A stretch of 12,775 bases of DNA from Smithella sp. D17 (GTDB lineage: Bacteria > Desulfobacterota > Syntrophia > Syntrophales > Smithellaceae), in contig JQOA01000012.1 in assembly GCA_000753945.1 (NCBI GenBank), positions 1-12,775 on the forward strand. The letters run 5' to 3'. The first letter of the stretch is position 1. The number at the start of each line of letters is the position of its first letter. The position numbers were made by a program, and so were the translations under genes. Below the pieces are notes generated by a model. That model searched no databases and was not told where the DNA came from. It worked only from the letters and a program-made list of their open reading frames with translations. This document shows, piece by piece, positions 1-7,213 of the stretch.

Positions 1-2
1 GC

Positions 3-251
3 GGCAGACTGGTCTTTGGTGCTCAGGTAACAGGCATTGAGGCAGGAAATGTGCGTTATCGCCAGGGAGATACAGAACGTATGGAGCATGCAGCCATGAT
101 AGTGACTGCCATGGGTGCCAAGTCGGATAATTCTCTGGAGGATGTGCTCAAAGAGTTGATCATTCCCTATATAATAGTTGGTGATGCCAAAAGTCCTCGC
201 CGCGTTCTGGAGGCTATCCATGAAGGCCACAGAGCAGGGGGCGAAATATAA
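3..251 (+). CDS. FAD/NAD(P)-dependent oxidoreductase, C-terminal end (enoate reductase / 2,4-dienoyl-CoA reductase-like), partial
   Basis: The reading frame is open from the left edge of the window and ends in TAA at 249-251, so only the last 82 residues are seen and the start lies outside. The residues IIVGDAKSPRRVLEAIHEGHRAG match the second FAD-contacting segment (GD...PR...A..EG) at the C-terminus of the NADH:flavin oxidoreductase/enoate reductase family. The preceding MIVTAMGAKSDNSLEDVL fits the end of the inserted NAD(P)H-binding domain. Such enzymes reduce activated C=C bonds using FMN, FAD and an Fe-S cluster; the catalytic N-terminal barrel is not visible, so substrate and even subfamily cannot be fixed. 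The GTG at 51 opens a shorter frame but is internal to the conserved domain and is not the start. An Fe-S protein remnant follows on the same strand. Confidence 0.75.
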   Translation, partial: GRLVFGAQVTGIEAGNVRYRQGDTERMEHAAMIVTAMGAKSDNSLEDVLKELIIPYIIVGDAKSPRRVLEAIHEGHRAGGEI

Positions 252-258
252 TATCAAG

Positions 259-287
259 TTGCCTGCAAGCTACCGCATTACAGGCAA
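259..287 (+). terminator. Palindrome after the oxidoreductase gene, possible terminator
   Basis: A perfect 7-bp inverted repeat, TTGCCTG (259-265) and CAGGCAA (281-287), lies 7 bp after the stop codon, with an inner GC/GC pair around a TACC loop. There is no T-run after it (GAGACATTTCAG follows), so it is not a canonical intrinsic terminator. It could be an mRNA-end hairpin or part of a dispersed palindromic repeat. Confidence 0.35.
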
Positions 288-426
288 GAGACATTTCAGC
301 TAACGAATTCCAACTTCGTTCGTTCCTGTAATTTGAGTTTCACTGCCGCTGCAATATCATCTTTGATTTAGAAATGGTCTTAGTGTTAATACCAAGTCGT
401 ATTCAAAGGATAACGAATCAATGTAG

Positions 427-828
427 TCCGAACCAAGCCGTTTCGAAGCGTACGTCACTGGTGAAGACTGCACCGGATGCGCTATTTGTGCCGAAGAGCG
501 TTGTCCGATGAAGGCTATCGAAATGAAAGATGATGTTGCATTCGTCAACACCAAGGAATGCATTGGTTGCGGCTTGTGTGTGACCGGATGTCCGGCCGAA
601 GCTATTAAGCTTGTTGAAAGAAAACAAATTCCCTCTATTCCGGCTACAGTCAGGGAAATGGGAGCAAAAGTACTTCAGGAAAAAGGAAGACTTGACGCTT
701 TTCAACAAAACGGACATACTATGGCTTGCCCCATCGGAAATCTCTCGCTGGAGCTGGCAGGCACTAATGAACGTTTACGTGCCTTCCGAAGCTACTTGAC
801 AGGATATTTTGAAAACATTAAAGCATAG
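427..828 (+). pseudogene. Dicluster 4Fe-4S ferredoxin-type protein, 5'-truncated or nonsense-mutated (ATG-initiated ORF 508-828 remains)
   Basis: The frame encodes two 4Fe-4S motifs: CTGCAICAEERCP (the first cluster, with one extra residue before the last Cys) and CIGCGLCVTGCP. A helical tail of about 75 residues follows, ending in TAG at 826-828. The first motif lies upstream of the only usable ATG (508). In frame before it there is no ATG, GTG or TTG except the ATG at 421, which is followed at once by TAG (424-426). The residues SEPSRFEAYVTGEDC before the first Cys look like the linker preceding the C-terminal ferredoxin domain of much larger Fe-S proteins (about 350 residues), whose N-terminal part is not found upstream. 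Either a longer gene has lost its front, or a stand-alone 135-residue ferredoxin carries a nonsense codon at position 2. A product from 508 could hold only one complete cluster. Its role would be electron transfer, perhaps with the upstream flavoprotein. Confidence 0.7.
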
Positions 829-880
829 GAAAAGAAAAGAAGAGGCATGACAATGATTTTAAATGGGGTAAACTGATAAC

Positions 881-1231
881 ATGCATGAACTTCCCGTTAC
901 GGAGAGTATTTTAAAGGTTGTCCTAAAACACGCAGAAAAAAACAATGTGCGTCAAGTGGTGTCTATTAGTCTGCAGATAGGTAAACTCAGCGATCTCGAA
1001 GACGAATGGATTCAGCGCTATTTTGATTACCTGAGTAAGGGCACTTTGGCCGAAGGGGCAAAACTCAAAATCGAGCGAATGCCGATTATGGTGCAATGCA
1101 GTGATTGCGCTACTTCTTATGAAGCCCAGGCAACAAATTTAGGTGAGCTTATCTGTCCAGCCTGCGGAGGAAAAGACATCACGCTTGTTTCCGGAAGGGA
1201 ATATTACATCAAAGATATGGAGGTACAATAG
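881..1231 (+). CDS. hypA: Hydrogenase/urease nickel metallochaperone HypA
   Basis: A 116-residue protein of normal length for HypA, which delivers Ni(II) together with HypB to the [NiFe]-hydrogenase large subunit in the cytoplasm. The N-terminus MHEL carries the invariant nickel ligand His2 and Glu3. The structural zinc site is formed by two CxxC pairs, C73/C76 (CSDC) and C92/C95 (CPAC). The start at 881 is fixed by the need for Met-His. Only a weak GGGG (865-868) lies upstream, but a nine-codon ORF with a purine-rich leader ends 4 bases before it and may couple translation. The stop TAG (1229-1231) overlaps the hypB GTG by one base. No hydrogenase structural genes or hypCDEF are in the window, so the client enzyme is elsewhere. 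Confidence 0.96.
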   Translation: MHELPVTESILKVVLKHAEKNNVRQVVSISLQIGKLSDLEDEWIQRYFDYLSKGTLAEGAKLKIERMPIMVQCSDCATSYEAQATNLGELICPACGGKDITLVSGREYYIKDMEVQ

Positions 1232-1905
1232 TGGAAGAGGTCAGGCTGATAGAAGTTAAAGAGGAAATCCTGGCGGACAACGTCAAAGTAGCTACCGAAG
1301 TCCGGGAACGGCTCCGCAAGACGAAGACCATGCTTTTGAACCTCATGTCTTCACCGGGTTCAGGTAAAACCAGTTTGATTCTTCAAACGATTGCCAATCT
1401 GAAAGACAAATTGCGTCTTGGTGTGATTGAAGCGGATATCGATTCCAAGGTGGATGCCGAAAAGGTTGCCGCCCAGGGCATTTCAGCCGTTCAGCTCAGG
1501 ACGGGTGGATTCTGCCATCTCGACGCTACTATGGTTACTCAAGGTATTAATGCCCTGGCTGTGAACGATCTGGATCTTATCATCATCGAAAATGTAGGGA
1601 ATCTTGTTTGTCCCGCCGAGTTCGATACCGGCGCTCACAAAAATGTGATGATCCTGAGTGTTCCCGAGGGTGACGACAAACCTCTTAAGTATCCCCTGAT
1701 GTTTTCCATCTGTGATGTACTGCTCATTAATAAAATTGATTATTTGTCTCTCAGCAATTTTGACATGTCGGCCGTGCGTAAACGAGTCTTGGTTTTAAAT
1801 CCCCGCATCACCATCATAGAGGTTTCCTGTGTAACAGGATCGGGTATAGAAGACTGGATCACCTGGTTGAAGAAAGAAGTTGACACCTTCAGGCAGTTAA
1901 AATAG
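1231..1905 (+). CDS. hypB: Hydrogenase nickel incorporation GTPase HypB
   Basis: A 224-residue GTPase that powers nickel transfer from HypA to [NiFe]-hydrogenase. The P-loop SSPGSGKTS lies at about residues 40-48, EADIDSKVDAEK follows as the switch region, the metal site at the dimer interface is seen as GGFCHLDA and NLVCPAEFD, and INKIDY supplies the NKxD guanine-specificity motif. The protein lacks both the N-terminal CxxCGC high-affinity nickel motif of the E. coli protein and the His-rich nickel-storage stretch of some homologues, so it is the short, metal-site-only form. The GTG start at 1231 has an excellent Shine-Dalgarno GGAGG (1219-1223) seven bases upstream and overlaps the hypA stop, which indicates translational coupling. 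No terminator-like hairpin was seen after the TAG stop. Confidence 0.97.
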   Translation: MEEVRLIEVKEEILADNVKVATEVRERLRKTKTMLLNLMSSPGSGKTSLILQTIANLKDKLRLGVIEADIDSKVDAEKVAAQGISAVQLRTGGFCHLDATMVTQGINALAVNDLDLIIIENVGNLVCPAEFDTGAHKNVMILSVPEGDDKPLKYPLMFSICDVLLINKIDYLSLSNFDMSAVRKRVLVLNPRITIIEVSCVTGSGIEDWITWLKKEVDTFRQLK

Positions 1906-1937
1906 TTCTCCACCTGAAGTATTGGTAAAAGCAAATT

Positions 1938-2137
1938 ATGGAAGCAACACAAGCGCGTAAAAACAAGGTTGCTGTTAACAGAGGTAATCTGAATTTTACG
2001 GCGATTGATTTTGAAACTGCTAACTACGAAAGAACCAGCGCTTGTCAGATAGGAATAGTAGTTGTTAAAGGAATCATCATGAAGCGTTAAGTGATGCGAG
2101 GGCAGCGGCCTTGATTGCATTGAAATTGCTGGGATAA
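1938..2137 (+). pseudogene. DnaQ-like DEDDh 3'-5' exonuclease, remnant with internal deletion and frameshift
   Basis: From ATG 1938 the frame reads NFTAIDFETANYERTSACQIGIVVVK, the N-terminal ExoI segment (Asp-x-Glu catalytic pair) of small proofreading-type exonucleases, and stops at TAA 2088-2090 after 50 codons. In the next frame, from 2072, the DNA reads NHHEALSDARAAALIALKLLG and ends in TAA 2135-2137. This is the family's C-terminal ExoIII segment with the catalytic His and Asp (HxALxDA). The central ExoII segment, roughly 110-125 residues in intact relatives, is missing between them, and the frames do not match. So an out-of-frame internal deletion has destroyed the gene, with the junction near 2066-2072. 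The first 18 residues (METQ-like, basic) do not look like the family and may be fortuitous. The identity comes from recognised motifs, without a database search. Confidence 0.8.
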
Positions 2138-2235
2138 TAATTGACTTTAGCCAAACATTTGCATTATGCTCACTTTGTGATACAAACTCCTGCAAATATA
2201 GTAAATCTTCAGTTTTTCGATTTTTTACTCCAAAA

Positions 2236-2370
2236 TTGATGAAGTCGTAAAAAGTCGAAAAACCGTCATACCGGTGAAGGCCGGTATCCAGAACCTATTG
2301 AAATAACTGGATTCCCGCCTTCGCGGGAATGACAAAAAAGGGCAAAAGCGACTTTTTACGAGATCATCAA
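2236..2370. mobile_element. MITE-like element with 22-bp terminal inverted repeats and two internal hairpins
   Basis: The ends 2236-2257 and 2349-2370 are inverted copies matching at 20 of 22 positions (TTGATGAnnTCGTAAAAAGT...). Inside are two hairpins: ATACCGG (2268-2274) with CCGGTAT (2281-2287), and ATTCCCGC (2311-2318) with GCGGGAAT (2323-2330) around a CTTC loop. There is no coding capacity. The word CAAAATTGAT occurs at both borders (2231-2240 and 2368-2377), so the exact insertion point is ambiguous. Palindromes of the GTCATTCCCGCG type are abundant in many proteobacterial and Desulfobacterota genomes; the assignment as a non-autonomous, transposase-mobilised repeat is inferred from structure. 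Confidence 0.75.
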
Positions 2371-2504
2371 AATTGATATTTTAGGCATTTTTTATGTCGA
2401 TAAAGTGTCTTTATTTGAGGAAACTACGTAAAAAAGTAAAGAAGATCAAAGTACTATATATTGTGGTATAAATTATTAGATAACACCATTTGTTGTATTT
2501 TTTC
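2371..2504. other. AT-rich spacer without recognised features
   Basis: Between the MITE-like element and the smc promoter the DNA is very AT-rich. No reading frame with coding character, no strong hairpin and no RNA gene was seen. Together with the exonuclease remnant and the element, it makes 1906-2570 a 665-bp stretch without an intact gene. Confidence 0.5.
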
Positions 2505-2533
2505 TTTACAAAGGAATAATCTTTTGCTAGAAT
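2505..2533 (+). promoter_or_regulatory. Sigma70-type promoter of smc
   Basis: The -35 box TTTACA (2505-2510) and -10 box TAGAAT (2528-2533) are separated by exactly 17 bases; each differs from consensus at one position. The expected transcript start near 2540 leaves a leader of about 30 bases before the smc ATG at 2571. No operator palindrome was recognised. Confidence 0.6.
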
Positions 2534-2570
2534 TTTATAAATTCCAGCACAGACATTGAACAGAAAATTT

Positions 2571-5500
2571 ATGAATTTAAAAAAGCTAGAAATATCCGGT
2601 TTTAAATCATTTCGCGACAAAGTTAGTCTTGATTTTCACAACGGAATCACGGGAATCGTTGGACCCAACGGTTGCGGAAAGTCCAATATCGTTGACGCGA
2701 TCCGGTGGGTCATGGGTGAACAACGCGTCAAAGCTTTACGCGGGACAAAAATGGATGATGTTGTTTTTAACGGCAGCCAGGATTCCGCGCCGGTAAGTAT
2801 AGCGGAAGTTACCATGACTTTGGTTGCCAATGGTCAAAGTTTTCCGGGCGCTTATTCTGAATTGAGTGAGATTTCTGTTTCCCGTAAGGTTGTTTGTGAA
2901 GGTGAGCATGAATATTATCTTAACAAGGTTCCCTGCCGGCTTCTTGATATCAAAGAATTCTTCATGGGCACAGGTGTTGGCGCCAGAACATATTCTCTGA
3001 TTGAGCAGGGGCATGTGTCAAATCTTGTTGAAGCCAAGCCCGAAGATAGAAGGTTGTTTATTGAAGATGCCGCCGGCGTCTCCAAATATAAAAGCCGCAA
3101 GGAAGCCGCAGTCCGTAAAATGGAAGCGACAAAACAAAATATTTTGCGGCTGAACGATATCATTAAGGAAGTAAAATCTCAGCTCAATACCATTTCCCGC
3201 CAGGCCAAAAGAGCGGAACAATATAAAAACATAAAGCAGCAAAGCAAAGAAGCGGAATTAACAATTGCCCTGCAAAATTATGTTGAACTTGCCGGGAAAG
3301 AATCTTCTTTACAGGCTGTGCGAGCCCAACTTCAAGATGAGAATTCAGGCATTCATGCAAATCTCGAAGCTAAAGAATCAGCGTTAGATGAGCTGAAAAT
3401 GAAACTTTTGGAAAATGAAGAGTTGATTGCCAAAAGCCAGCAGGAACTCTACGAGATAAAAAATACAATCAGTATTAAAGAGAAGAATATCGAATTTGCC
3501 AGCCGCCAGGTAGAGGACACCTCGGAACGCAAGCAAAAAGATTTAGCGGAAATTCAACTGCTCCGGACGAAAAAAGCTGATTTGGTTGTAGAAATTGAAA
3601 ATCTGCGAACAAGTGCGGCTGACGCCGAAAGTAAAATTGCCGTCCTAAAAACAGAACATGACGAAATTCAGCAAAAAGTTCAAGAACTGAACGATATTGA
3701 TAAAACAGCAAATGCTCAGTTGGAAGAAAAGAAAATTTTATATATCGATATAGTGACGGAAAAAGCCAGGCTCAAGAACATGATTTCCAGTCTGAGCAGA
3801 AATATCGAGGATTTGAAAAAACGCGAAGAAAGAGAAACCCGTGAGCTGGACGATGATAAAAAAATGTTTACTGATTTAACAGGCAAATTGGCATCGGTAA
3901 ATGAAGAGTTGACCAAGGATGAAGAGGACATCGTTCAGTTGGGAGAAAGAAAAGCGATGGCCACGAGCGAGGTTGAGAGATATAAATCGGAGTTACAATC
4001 AAACGAGGAAAGCATCGCTAAAATTAAGGAAGATATAAATGTTAAATCATCCCGATTGGTTTCCCTGAAAGAATTTCAGGAAGCATATAAGTGGAGTAAT
4101 GAAGGCGTTAAAACGATCATTGAAAATAATGAACAAAGAGATAATTTCTACGGAGTTGTGGCTGATCATATAAATGTTTCCCGTGAATATGAATCTGCTG
4201 TGGAAGCGGTGTTGGGAGAAAAGCTTCAATATGTGGTCGTCAAAAGTCAGGAAGACGGTGTACGTGCTATCGATCATTTAAAAAACTGTCAATTGGGCCG
4301 CGGCAGTTTTGTATCCGTGGATTTGAAAAATCATGAAGCAAAAACTTTCAGTGAAGAACATCTTCAGGAAGCTGAATATTTGTTGCAGAAAGTTAAAGTT
4401 CATGAGGATTTTAAACAAATTGCCGAATGTCTTTTAGGCGATGTTCTAATCATACCAACCATTGAAAAAGGTCTTTCTCTCTGGAAGAAAAATGGTTTTA
4501 AAGGGACTTTTGTTACACCGGATGGAGATATTATCAGTCCGCATGGCGTGCTGACAGGCGGCAGCGGAGCGGCGGTGGAAAAAAGTCTTTTAGCGACGAA
4601 AAGGGAAATTAGTGAACTGGGAAACGAAGTATCATCGCTCTCCTCAGATTTAGAACTAAAGACAGATCAAAAAAAGAAACTTGTTTCCATGATAGCTCAA
4701 TGGGAAGAAGAATTGGCTCAAATGAGAACCAGGATTCATTTGCTGGAAATTGCTATTAACGGCAGGAAAAAAGATCACGAACGTTTTGGAGACGAAACAA
4801 ACAGATTAAAGCAGAGAATTGCTGTTTTGGAATTTAACCGGCAAAACATAAAGGCGGAAGAAGTTGAAGCCGAAGAAAAGTTGCAAAAATTCAACGCCGA
4901 TCTTTTACGCAAAGATGAAGAAGAAAAAGAAATCAATGCGCTCATTTCCAATTTAAATGCGGAAAGAGATCAGACGCGGGTGATAATTGATGAACAGGAG
5001 CGTTATTTAACAGACAAAAAAATAGAGATGGCTTCTTCAGAAGAGAAAAAGGAAGCTGATTTACGGACAATATCGCGACTGCAAAATGATATCAGTGCAA
5101 TAGAAAATGAAGATATGGTTAAAGGTGAGGAGATTGTTTCCTGCGAAAAACAGATTATCGAATTAACCCGGACAATCGAAACTGAGCAAACGATACTCAA
5201 GGAACTTTATTCCGGATTTGCAGCACAGGAAACGGTTCTGGCAGAAAAAAAGGCGGCGCAGAATCGGGAAGACGCGCAACTGAAAATAAAAGAAAATGAA
5301 ATCAGGGAAATAAAAAAGAAACTTGATGAATTACGTCAGCAGATAAATGAAATGGAAATTCAGTGTCGCGAAGTGGCCTTAAATGGCGAAAATTTGAGAA
5401 AGATCATTGCCGAAAAACATGATCTTGACCTGAAAAGCATGGTCGGCGGATTTACGAAAATTGAAGAGGAAAAACTTACCGAACTCATCGCCTTACTGGA

Positions 5501-6119
5501 AAAAAATAAACAAATAATAGATGAATTCGGCGAAGTAAATTTGCTTGCCCTTAATGAATTTGAAGAGCTCGATAAACGTTATAACTTCTTATCGGCACAA
5601 ATATCGGATCTGAATACTTCGCTTAATGTTTTGCAAAGGACCATTACACGCATTAATAAAATTTCCCGCGCCAGATTTGCCGAAACCTTTGAAGCCGTTA
5701 ATGCCTGCTTTAAGGACGTATTTGCGCAGATCTTTCCGGGAGGCCGCGGAGAGCTTTTGCTGACTGATGAAAATGATTTGCTGGAAACAGGAGTTGATAT
5801 CGATATTCAGGTCCCCGGCAAAAGAAGACAAAATGTTAATCTGCTGTCCGGTGGTGAAAAGTCACTGGTGGCGGTTGCTTTGATTTTCGCCATTTTAAAG
5901 TATCGTCCTTCGCCGTTCCTGGTTCTGGACGAAGTTGACGCTGCCCTGGATGACGCCAATACCAATCTGTTCAACCGGCTGATTCAGGATGTTGCCCGGC
6001 AATCTCAGGTTGTTATGATTACGCACAACAAGAGTACAATGGAAGTTGCCAACTCTCTATTTGGAGTAACCATGCAAAAACAGGGGATATCTTCTCTGGT
6101 TTCCGTCAATCTCAACTAG
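2571..6119 (+). CDS. smc: Chromosome segregation/condensation ATPase SMC
   Basis: A 1182-residue protein of typical bacterial SMC length, the DNA-looping ATPase that works with ScpA/ScpB to compact and segregate the chromosome. The N-terminal head has Walker A GPNGCGKSN (about 31-39) followed by VMGEQ and the R-loop KALRG. Two long Glu/Lys-rich coiled coils (about 165-520 and 665-1020) flank a hinge (about 520-665) that begins FYGVVADHI and ends with a glycine-rich HGVLTGGS. The C-terminal head carries the ABC signature LLSGGEKS (about 1091-1098), Walker B FLVLDEVDAALDD (about 1116-1128), and the H-loop ITHNK. The ATG at 2571 gives the family start MNLKKLEISGFKSF; an in-frame TTG at 2556 adds only five unrelated residues. 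The Shine-Dalgarno is weak (AGAAAA). scpA and scpB are not in the window. A terminator follows, separating it from ftsY. Confidence 0.97.
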   Translation: MNLKKLEISGFKSFRDKVSLDFHNGITGIVGPNGCGKSNIVDAIRWVMGEQRVKALRGTKMDDVVFNGSQDSAPVSIAEVTMTLVANGQSFPGAYSELSEISVSRKVVCEGEHEYYLNKVPCRLLDIKEFFMGTGVGARTYSLIEQGHVSNLVEAKPEDRRLFIEDAAGVSKYKSRKEAAVRKMEATKQNILRLNDIIKEVKSQLNTISRQAKRAEQYKNIKQQSKEAELTIALQNYVELAGKESSLQAVRAQLQDENSGIHANLEAKESALDELKMKLLENEELIAKSQQELYEIKNTISIKEKNIEFASRQVEDTSERKQKDLAEIQLLRTKKADLVVEIENLRTSAADAESKIAVLKTEHDEIQQKVQELNDIDKTANAQLEEKKILYIDIVTEKARLKNMISSLSRNIEDLKKREERETRELDDDKKMFTDLTGKLASVNEELTKDEEDIVQLGERKAMATSEVERYKSELQSNEESIAKIKEDINVKSSRLVSLKEFQEAYKWSNEGVKTIIENNEQRDNFYGVVADHINVSREYESAVEAVLGEKLQYVVVKSQEDGVRAIDHLKNCQLGRGSFVSVDLKNHEAKTFSEEHLQEAEYLLQKVKVHEDFKQIAECLLGDVLIIPTIEKGLSLWKKNGFKGTFVTPDGDIISPHGVLTGGSGAAVEKSLLATKREISELGNEVSSLSSDLELKTDQKKKLVSMIAQWEEELAQMRTRIHLLEIAINGRKKDHERFGDETNRLKQRIAVLEFNRQNIKAEEVEAEEKLQKFNADLLRKDEEEKEINALISNLNAERDQTRVIIDEQERYLTDKKIEMASSEEKKEADLRTISRLQNDISAIENEDMVKGEEIVSCEKQIIELTRTIETEQTILKELYSGFAAQETVLAEKKAAQNREDAQLKIKENEIREIKKKLDELRQQINEMEIQCREVALNGENLRKIIAEKHDLDLKSMVGGFTKIEEEKLTELIALLEKNKQIIDEFGEVNLLALNEFEELDKRYNFLSAQISDLNTSLNVLQRTITRINKISRARFAETFEAVNACFKDVFAQIFPGGRGELLLTDENDLLETGVDIDIQVPGKRRQNVNLLSGGEKSLVAVALIFAILKYRPSPFLVLDEVDAALDDANTNLFNRLIQDVARQSQVVMITHNKSTMEVANSLFGVTMQKQGISSLVSVNLN

Positions 6120-6150
6120 CCCACTTTTAAATCAAAGCGCTATTTTTGTT

Positions 6151-6192
6151 GGCACAGCCTGGCCCGGCGCAGGCCGGGGCTGCCGGTTTTTT
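6151..6192 (+). terminator. Intrinsic terminator after smc
   Basis: A GC-rich imperfect hairpin runs from GGCACAGCC (6151-6159) to GGGGCTGCC (about 6176-6184), with an inner TGGCC/GGCC stem. TTTTTT follows at 6187-6192. It lies 31 bases after the smc stop and should largely separate smc from ftsY transcription. Confidence 0.8.
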
Positions 6193-6210
6193 CAACGTAT
6201 AACCTGATGC

Positions 6211-6239
6211 TTTACTTCTTCATAAAAAGCGGTTATTAA
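6211..6239 (+). promoter_or_regulatory. Possible weak sigma70 promoter of ftsY
   Basis: TTTACT (6211-6216) and TATTAA (6234-6239) are 17 bases apart, each matching consensus at four of six positions. The position right after the smc terminator and about 27 bases before the ftsY start makes it plausible, although the leader would be short. Confidence 0.3.
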
Positions 6240-6266
6240 TTATCATCGCATAAGAAAGGTGTATGT

Positions 6267-7187
6267 ATGGCAAAGATAAGTTTTTTTGAAAAAATAAAAA
6301 ATGGGCTGACCAAAACAAGGAATGCTCTGACGAAAAATCTGGATAATCTTATTTTCGGCAGAAGAGTTCTGGATAAAGAACTCTTCGATGAACTGGAAGA
6401 GCTTTTAATTTCTGCGGATATGGGTCCCCAGTTTACCTGCGATTTGATTGATGATGTTAAACAGCGCGTCAGCCGTAATGAACTACAGAACGCTCAGGAA
6501 ATAAAAAAGATTTTGCAGGAGCGGATGATTGCCATTCTGCAAAAGATGGAGAAGCCCCTGTCTATTCCTAAAGGGAAACCATTTATTATTATGACTATCG
6601 GGGTCAATGGCAGCGGTAAAACAACCACCATAGGCAAATTAGCGAACTCACTGAAAAGTGATGGCTATGAGGTCATGCTGGTTGCCGCCGATACTTTCCG
6701 GGCGGCGGCTGTCGAACAACTGGAAGTTTGGGGTCAGCGCGTGGGCGCTCCGGTTATCAAGCAAAAAACGAACGCCGATCCCGCAGCGGTTGTCTTTGAC
6801 GCTATGGCAAAGATTAAAGCCGGATATTCCGGAGTTGTTATTGTGGATACGGCCGGCCGGTTGCATACCAGCGTAAATTTGATGGAGGAATTGAAAAAGA
6901 TAAAAAGAATCATTAACAAAGAAATGCCGGAATTGTCGCCGGAGATATTACTGATTCTTGATGCGACGACAGGCCAGAATGCCGTTGTTCAGGCCAAGAC
7001 GTTTAAAGAAGAAATCGGAGCGACCGGTATTGTTCTGACTAAACTTGATGGCACATCCAAGGGCGGCGTGGTAGTGCGCATAGCCAGTGAGCTTGCCCTG
7101 CCGGTCCGGTATATCGGGGTCGGCGAGGGTCTGGATGATTTGCGCGTTTTCGACAGCGGTAATTTTACAAAAGCTCTTTTGGACTAA
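6267..7187 (+). CDS. ftsY: Signal recognition particle receptor FtsY
   Basis: A 306-residue SRP-receptor GTPase that docks ribosome-SRP complexes at the inner membrane by pairing with Ffh. After a basic amphipathic N-terminal helix (FFEKIKNGLTKTRNALTK), which can serve as membrane anchor, come the N domain (to about residue 100) and the G domain: G1 loop GVNGSGKT (112-119), DTFRAAAVEQL (the insertion-box region), G3 DTAGR (194-198), G4 TKLDG, and closing GVGE with DDL. The long acidic A domain of enteric FtsY is absent, as in many non-enteric bacteria. ATG 6267 is preceded by AGAAAGG (6253-6259) at seven bases, so the start is secure. The adjacency smc-ftsY is conserved in many bacterial phyla. 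The phosphoesterase gene starts 26 bases after the TAA stop with no terminator between, so the two are probably cotranscribed. Confidence 0.97.
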   Translation: MAKISFFEKIKNGLTKTRNALTKNLDNLIFGRRVLDKELFDELEELLISADMGPQFTCDLIDDVKQRVSRNELQNAQEIKKILQERMIAILQKMEKPLSIPKGKPFIIMTIGVNGSGKTTTIGKLANSLKSDGYEVMLVAADTFRAAAVEQLEVWGQRVGAPVIKQKTNADPAAVVFDAMAKIKAGYSGVVIVDTAGRLHTSVNLMEELKKIKRIINKEMPELSPEILLILDATTGQNAVVQAKTFKEEIGATGIVLTKLDGTSKGGVVVRIASELALPVRYIGVGEGLDDLRVFDSGNFTKALLD

Positions 7188-7213
7188 ATTGTTATGAAAT
7201 CAGGCAATATCTC

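Noticed and set aside
296..364. Minus-strand frame reading KDDIAAAVKLKLQERTKLEF then stop
   Set aside because: It looks mildly protein-like, perhaps the tail of a CoA ligase, but it has 23 codons, stops on both sides and no start; chance cannot be excluded.
2141..2170. TTGACT and TATGCT, 18 bases apart, a possible promoter
   Set aside because: No gene or RNA candidate follows before the MITE-like element, so it is probably chance in AT-rich DNA.
1740..2195. Minus-strand ORF of 151 codons across the hypB end and the spacer
   Set aside because: It is antisense to hypB and to the exonuclease remnant, has low-complexity composition and no recognisable motif.
2556..2570. In-frame TTG start for smc five codons upstream
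   Set aside because: It adds residues not found at the SMC N-terminus; the ATG at 2571 gives the conserved MNLKKLEISGFKSF.
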